Below, piece by piece: positions 4,853 through 8,009 of a stretch of DNA of 8,009 nt (the stretch's first letter is position 1; each line of letters opens with the position of its first letter). Made by a program: the position numbers and the translations under genes. Where the stretch lies: positions 1 through 8,009 of the forward strand of contig PMLH01000248.1 in the NCBI GenBank assembly GCA_003159055.1. The letters are read 5' to 3'. Under the pieces are notes generated by a model. The model was given only the letters and a program-made list of their open reading frames with translations, searched no databases and was not told where the DNA came from. This stretch comes from Myxococcales bacterium (GTDB lineage Bacteria > Myxococcota > Polyangia > Fen-1088).

Positions 4853-6379
4853 ATGGTTCGGCAAGCTTGGCTGATGCTTGGATTCGCGATGCTCGGTTTC
4901 GGCTGCTCGTCGTTGAGTGGCCTTTCCCAGGATGGGGCGCTTCCCGGCGCAGGCGGCCAGGGCGGTGTCGTCGCGAGCGGCGGCGTGGAGGTGGGTGGAA
5001 CCGTGGGTACTGGTGGCGTCAAGGGGACGGGCGGAGTAGCAGTCGACGCAGCGGCGGTCGACGGACCACTCCCGTCGGACGCTGGCAAGGTTGCCGACAC
5101 AAGGCTGAGTGATCGAGCCGGAACCCTGGACGCGGCGGTAGGCGCGGGCGGAAAACCCAGCACGGGCGGCGCAACCGGGGCTGGCGGGGGCGGAGGTGGA
5201 AGCGGCGGCGCAACCGGCGCGTGTATCGGCGCCAGCTTGCTGGCATCGCTCGGCAAGGACACCGTGCTTGTGGGCGGCACGATGGAGGACGCCACCGCAG
5301 CCGAGGCGCCCTTCGATGGTCGCTACCTCTATCTCTCGGGCGGCTTTTTCGACGGCAATGCCCCGTGCGCATCGTGCGCCAGTGGCTGCACCACGGGGGG
5401 CGCCAGCTGCTCGAATGCCGGAGGCGGTTGCGCCTGGTGGGGCTGCTGGCAGTGGGACCAGGACCCGCCCGGTCAATACGTGGTCGACTTCGTCAGCAAG
5501 AACGAGAAGGCCGCGCCCAAGCAGATCCCGATGCTCACGTACTACGAGGAGCTGCAGGCCTCGGGACTGACCGAGGGCACGACGCAAATTGCGGCGCTCA
5601 ACGATGCCACCTTTCTTACGCGATACCTGGCCGACTGGCGTCTGGTGCTGCAGAAGATCGGCACGCACACGGCCCTGCTGCACATCGAGCCCGACTTTTG
5701 GGGCTACGTGGAAATGGTCAATTCCGATCCGCACGCCGTGCCCGCCAAGGTCACGGCCGCCAACCCGACCGACTGCCCGGCCTACGAGAACAGCGCCGCC
5801 GGTGTCGCCAAGTGCATGATCCACATGGTCCGCGTCTACGCCCCGAACGCGAAAGTCGGGCTGCACGCCTCTGCTTGGGGCACGAGCTTCGATGTTTTCG
5901 GCAACACCGATCCCAAGCTGGACGTGCCGGGCGAAGCGCAGAAGATGGCGACCTTCCTCACCGCGCTCGGGGCCACGGACGGCGACTTCATCGTCTCCGA
6001 CCCGTCGGATCGCGACGCGGGCTTTTACCAAGTGAAGGAAAAACGCAACACCTGGTGGGACGATACCAACGCCAAGCTGCCCAATTTCCATCAGGCGTTC
6101 ACCTGGACGAAGGCACTTGCCGAAACGATGGGAATGCCAGTGGTGCTTTGGCAGATTCCGGTCGGCAACATGAGGCTCGACAACACCGACTCCCACTACC
6201 AAGACAACCGGCTCGACTACTTTTTCGCCCACATGGACGAGGTCGTCGCCGCCCACATCGTCGGCCTCTTCTTCGGCGGTGGCGCAACCGCGACAACCAC
6301 GCCCGAGACCGACGGCGGCAACTTCGTCAGCAAGACAGCCGCGTACCGCGGTGCTGGTGGCGCGAAGGTTTGTCCGTGA
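4853..6379 (+). CDS. secreted or lipid-anchored protein with Gly-rich linker and (beta/alpha)-barrel-like domain
   Basis: A 508-residue exported protein. Residues 1-18 form a short signal ending LGFGC; Cys18 is a plausible lipidation site though the lipobox is imperfect. Residues about 31-123 are a Gly/Ala/Thr linker with GTGG and STGG units, typical of myxobacterial surface proteins. The folded part (about 124-508) alternates hydrophobic strands with helices: YLYLSGGFFDG (158-168), IPMLTYYEEL (225-234), LLHIEPDFWGYVE (275-287), VGLHASAWGT (335-344), FIVSDPSDRDAGFY (379-392), PVVLWQIPVGN (429-439) and IVGLFFGGG (469-477). This looks like a TIM barrel of glycoside-hydrolase type, with Glu279/Asp281 and Asp383-Asp388 as candidate active-site acids; 'IEPD' recalls GH6 enzymes, but I cannot assign a family. 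Six cysteines at 172-198 suggest a disulfide-bonded insert. It is divergent from the operon. There is no Shine-Dalgarno before ATG 4853; Met8 (4874) is an alternative start. Confidence 0.85.
   Translation: MVRQAWLMLGFAMLGFGCSSLSGLSQDGALPGAGGQGGVVASGGVEVGGTVGTGGVKGTGGVAVDAAAVDGPLPSDAGKVADTRLSDRAGTLDAAVGAGGKPSTGGATGAGGGGGGSGGATGACIGASLLASLGKDTVLVGGTMEDATAAEAPFDGRYLYLSGGFFDGNAPCASCASGCTTGGASCSNAGGGCAWWGCWQWDQDPPGQYVVDFVSKNEKAAPKQIPMLTYYEELQASGLTEGTTQIAALNDATFLTRYLADWRLVLQKIGTHTALLHIEPDFWGYVEMVNSDPHAVPAKVTAANPTDCPAYENSAAGVAKCMIHMVRVYAPNAKVGLHASAWGTSFDVFGNTDPKLDVPGEAQKMATFLTALGATDGDFIVSDPSDRDAGFYQVKEKRNTWWDDTNAKLPNFHQAFTWTKALAETMGMPVVLWQIPVGNMRLDNTDSHYQDNRLDYFFAHMDEVVAAHIVGLFFGGGATATTTPETDGGNFVSKTAAYRGAGGAKVCP
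4943..5221 (+). repeat. Gly-rich TGG/GGAT low-complexity linker
   Basis: Codons 31-123 of the secreted protein. The DNA is very G-rich on the plus strand and carries a near-repeat (GGCGGCGCAACCGG around 5166 and again around 5204), which also encodes the doubled GGATGA motif. It is a spacer between the membrane anchor and the folded domain. Confidence 0.75.
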
Positions 6380-6405
6380 TCCTTCTTGCGTGATATGCCG
6401 ATCGC

Positions 6406-7074
6406 ATGGTCCGCGCGGAGGAAATCAAGGTCTTCATTTCTAGCCGAGAGGGGACATGCGGCGAGTGTGGTGCGCCGCTGACTCGCTCGGCTTGGATCTG
6501 CCTCGACAAGGCCAAAGGGGCACTGTGCTTGTCCTGTGCGGACCTCGACCACCTCGAGTTTCTCCCGACCGGCGATGCCGCGCTCACCAGGCGTGCCAAG
6601 CAAGCGTCTGCCCTTTGGGCCGTGGTGCTGAAGTGGAGCCGGGCCCGGCGGCGCTACGAACGCCAAGGTCTTCTGGTCGAACAGAAAGCGCTCGAAACCG
6701 CCGAGACAGCCTGCATCGCGGATGCACCGGCTCGCGCGGAACGAGCGCGGCAGCGCGCGGAGGAAGCGCAGGTTGCTGATCGGCAATACATCGAGCGATT
6801 CGCCGAGGAAGTGAGACGCCAGTATCCGGGGTGCCCCGCCGGGCGCGGGCACACCATCGCCGAGCATGCCTGCCGCAAGTACAGTGACCGGGTCGGCCGA
6901 ACCGCCGCGGCGAAAATGTTCGATAGCGCCGTGATCGAGCTCGCGGTGGTGGCCCACATCCGCCACACCGAGACCGACTACGACCATCTGCTCGCGCGGG
7001 GCATGGATCGACACGAAGCGCGCAGCAGGGTTGCCGGCATCGTGGACGCTGTGATCAGTCGCTGGCGGAGCTAA
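6406..7074 (+). CDS. zinc-ribbon and DUF2293 domain protein
   Basis: A 222-residue basic cytoplasmic protein. The N-terminal part has CGEC (18-21) and CLSC (41-44) with an extra Cys32, a likely zinc ribbon. Residues about 75-130 are Arg/Ala/Glu-rich and probably a long helix or coiled coil. The C-terminal part, about 130-220, matches DUF2293: YPGCPAGRGHTIAEHACRKY (140-159), GRTAAAK (164-170), ELAVVAHIRH (178-187), TDYDHLLARG (190-199) and a final arginine-rich helix ending RWRS. DUF2293 has no established function that I know of; basic residues and a zinc ribbon would suit nucleic-acid binding, which is inference. It follows the secreted-protein gene by 26 bases on the same strand, so they may be co-transcribed, although their products act in different compartments. 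ATG 6406 lacks an upstream Shine-Dalgarno; a GGAGG-like run lies just inside the gene (6416-6421), with no alternative start after it. Confidence 0.88.
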   Translation: MVRAEEIKVFISSREGTCGECGAPLTRSAWICLDKAKGALCLSCADLDHLEFLPTGDAALTRRAKQASALWAVVLKWSRARRRYERQGLLVEQKALETAETACIADAPARAERARQRAEEAQVADRQYIERFAEEVRRQYPGCPAGRGHTIAEHACRKYSDRVGRTAAAKMFDSAVIELAVVAHIRHTETDYDHLLARGMDRHEARSRVAGIVDAVISRWRS

Positions 7075-7096
7075 CAACTCACCCCAGTTGCTTCGG

Positions 7097-8008
7097 TCAG
7101 CGGTGGCGCGACAGGCTGATGGTGGCGGTTGAGCGGACCACCTCGACCATTTCCCCGGCGGGGGCGCGCGACTTGAAATAGACCAGGGTCTTGGCAATCA
7201 GGTCATGCACGGCTTGCCGCTTGGGGTGGAACGCGACCAGCAGGAAGCCGGCCAGGTAGCCGACCAAGATCGCGGTAGCGAGGGCAATGTAGACGATGGG
7301 CAGCGCCATCTCGGACAGGCGCAGCTTCGACAATTGGAACGTAATCTGGTCGTCGCTGTGCAGGGCGTACACCACGCCTGCGAGCAGGCTCCAGGCCAGG
7401 GGGCCCCAGGCGAAGACGGCACATCGAACCGCGGCGGCTTTCCACGTTATCCGTCCGCCTGACAGGTTCTCGACCCGAATGCCAAGCAGCCATTTGCCCG
7501 GCGTCTGCCCAAGCAGCTTGTGGAAAAGCACGAAATAGAAAAAGGCGACGGGGATCACCAGCAGGTGAAGGAAGTACGCCGCCACCACGAGGAGCAAGCT
7601 GTCGATCCCCAGCGCAATTCCGCGCGCACCCATGCCACCCAGCTCGCGTCGAGGCGTGCGCACAGCTTCCAGCGCGGCAATCAGCTCGTCGTAGTCGGCG
7701 TAACGATCGTCGGGCTTCTTTGCCAGCATGCGTTCGACGACGCGGGCGACGCCCTGTGGGACCGCGTTGTTGAGGTCGCGCAACGCCGGTGGCCGGTCGG
7801 TCACGTGCATGGTGATGATGCCGACCGGGGAATCGCCGGAAAACGGCGGCTGGCCCGCCAGCATATGGAACAGCGTGCAGCCGAGCGAGTAAATGTCCGA
7901 GCGGTGGTCGGAGGGTTGCCCACGTCCCTGTTCCGGTGACATGTAGAGCGGCGATCCGATGATGGCGCCGTCGCGGGTCAGTTGTGCGTCGCCGTGCATG
8001 CTCTTGAC
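7097..8008 (-). CDS. Ser/Thr protein kinase fused to RDD membrane domain (5' truncated)
   Basis: The C-terminal part (303 codons) of a Hanks-type Ser/Thr kinase whose N-lobe lies beyond the right edge. The visible reading begins VKSMHGDAQLT, which is where the sequence after a DFG motif should start. Next come the activation segment with GSPLYMSPEQ (the 'APE' element), HRSDIYSLGCTLFHMLAGQPPF (subdomain IX Asp and following helix), and KKPDDRY with the subdomain XI arginine. A short linker leads to an RDD domain: ARGIALGIDSLLL, then hydrophobic helices, then GQTPGKWLLGIRVENLSGG and a further pair of helices up to about 45 residues before the end. The kinase would phosphorylate cytoplasmic targets while anchored in the membrane; the catalytic lobe seen is intact, but the Lys and catalytic loop are out of view. 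It converges with the DUF2293 gene, with 22 bases between stops. Kinase-RDD fusions occur in myxobacteria and related groups. Confidence 0.93.
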   Translation of the reverse strand, partial: VKSMHGDAQLTRDGAIIGSPLYMSPEQGRGQPSDHRSDIYSLGCTLFHMLAGQPPFSGDSPVGIITMHVTDRPPALRDLNNAVPQGVARVVERMLAKKPDDRYADYDELIAALEAVRTPRRELGGMGARGIALGIDSLLLVVAAYFLHLLVIPVAFFYFVLFHKLLGQTPGKWLLGIRVENLSGGRITWKAAAVRCAVFAWGPLAWSLLAGVVYALHSDDQITFQLSKLRLSEMALPIVYIALATAILVGYLAGFLLVAFHPKRQAVHDLIAKTLVYFKSRAPAGEMVEVVRSTATISLSRHR

Positions 8009-8009
8009 C

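Noticed and set aside
4610..6256. 548-codon minus-strand frame opposite the secreted-protein gene
   Set aside because: It is antisense to a gene with a clear signal, linker and domain. Composition is Gly/Arg/Val-rich without recognisable motifs, as expected of a shadow in GC-rich DNA.
5221..6393. 390-codon plus-strand frame overlapping the secreted-protein gene
   Set aside because: Out-of-frame shadow, extremely Arg-rich, no motifs.
7075..7090. CAACT / AGTTG inverted repeat with six-base loop between convergent stops
   Set aside because: The five-pair stem is AT-mixed, short and has no following T-run on either strand, so it is too weak to call a terminator.

Overview
The window is GC-rich, densely coded DNA from a bacterium, most likely a myxobacterium or a related deltaproteobacterium (Myxococcota, Polyangiales-like). 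The clues are a secreted protein with a long Thr-Gly-Gly/Gly-rich linker after its signal peptide, a Ser/Thr protein kinase fused to an RDD membrane domain, a DUF2293 protein, and the tail of a 'VDD-x-x-VYW' beta-propeller protein. The assignment rests on gene content only; no rRNA, tRNA, mobile element or CRISPR array is visible.

Layout. Bases 2-196 (+) are the 3' end of a beta-propeller-type gene. Converging on it, bases 207-4754 (-) form a compact five-gene operon. In transcription order it holds: (1) a multi-span DUF350-family membrane protein; (2) a glutathionylspermidine-synthase-like ATP-grasp amide ligase; (3) a membrane-anchored or Tat-exported protein with a Ser/Gly/Arg-rich tail; (4) a small soluble protein with DUF1517-like features; (5) a homologue of the eukaryotic protein N-terminal glutamine amidohydrolase NTAQ1, with its Cys-His-Asp triad intact. 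The first two junctions are 4-base start/stop overlaps. The next two are gaps of 9 and 8 bases in which the upstream TAG stop forms part of the next Shine-Dalgarno. A 98-base divergent intergenic region follows. After it come a secreted or lipid-anchored barrel-like protein (4853-6379, +) and a zinc-ribbon/DUF2293 protein (6406-7074, +). The window ends in a convergent, 5'-truncated kinase-RDD gene (7097-8008, -).

How the genes may work together. The operon joins a membrane component (DUF350), an amide-bond-forming ATP-grasp enzyme, a tail-bearing envelope protein and a thiol amidohydrolase. In E. coli, relatives of the first two (YjfL, YjfC/YgiC) sit beside DUF1190 proteins (YjfM/YgiB), and the third protein here has a tail resembling theirs. 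Adding an NTAQ1-type amidase makes a 'ligase plus amidase' pair, reminiscent of bifunctional E. coli Gss, which carries a glutathionylspermidine synthetase and a Cys amidase in one chain. This is the most promising candidate for an undescribed system here. The substrate is unknown, and every functional statement about the set as a whole is inference.
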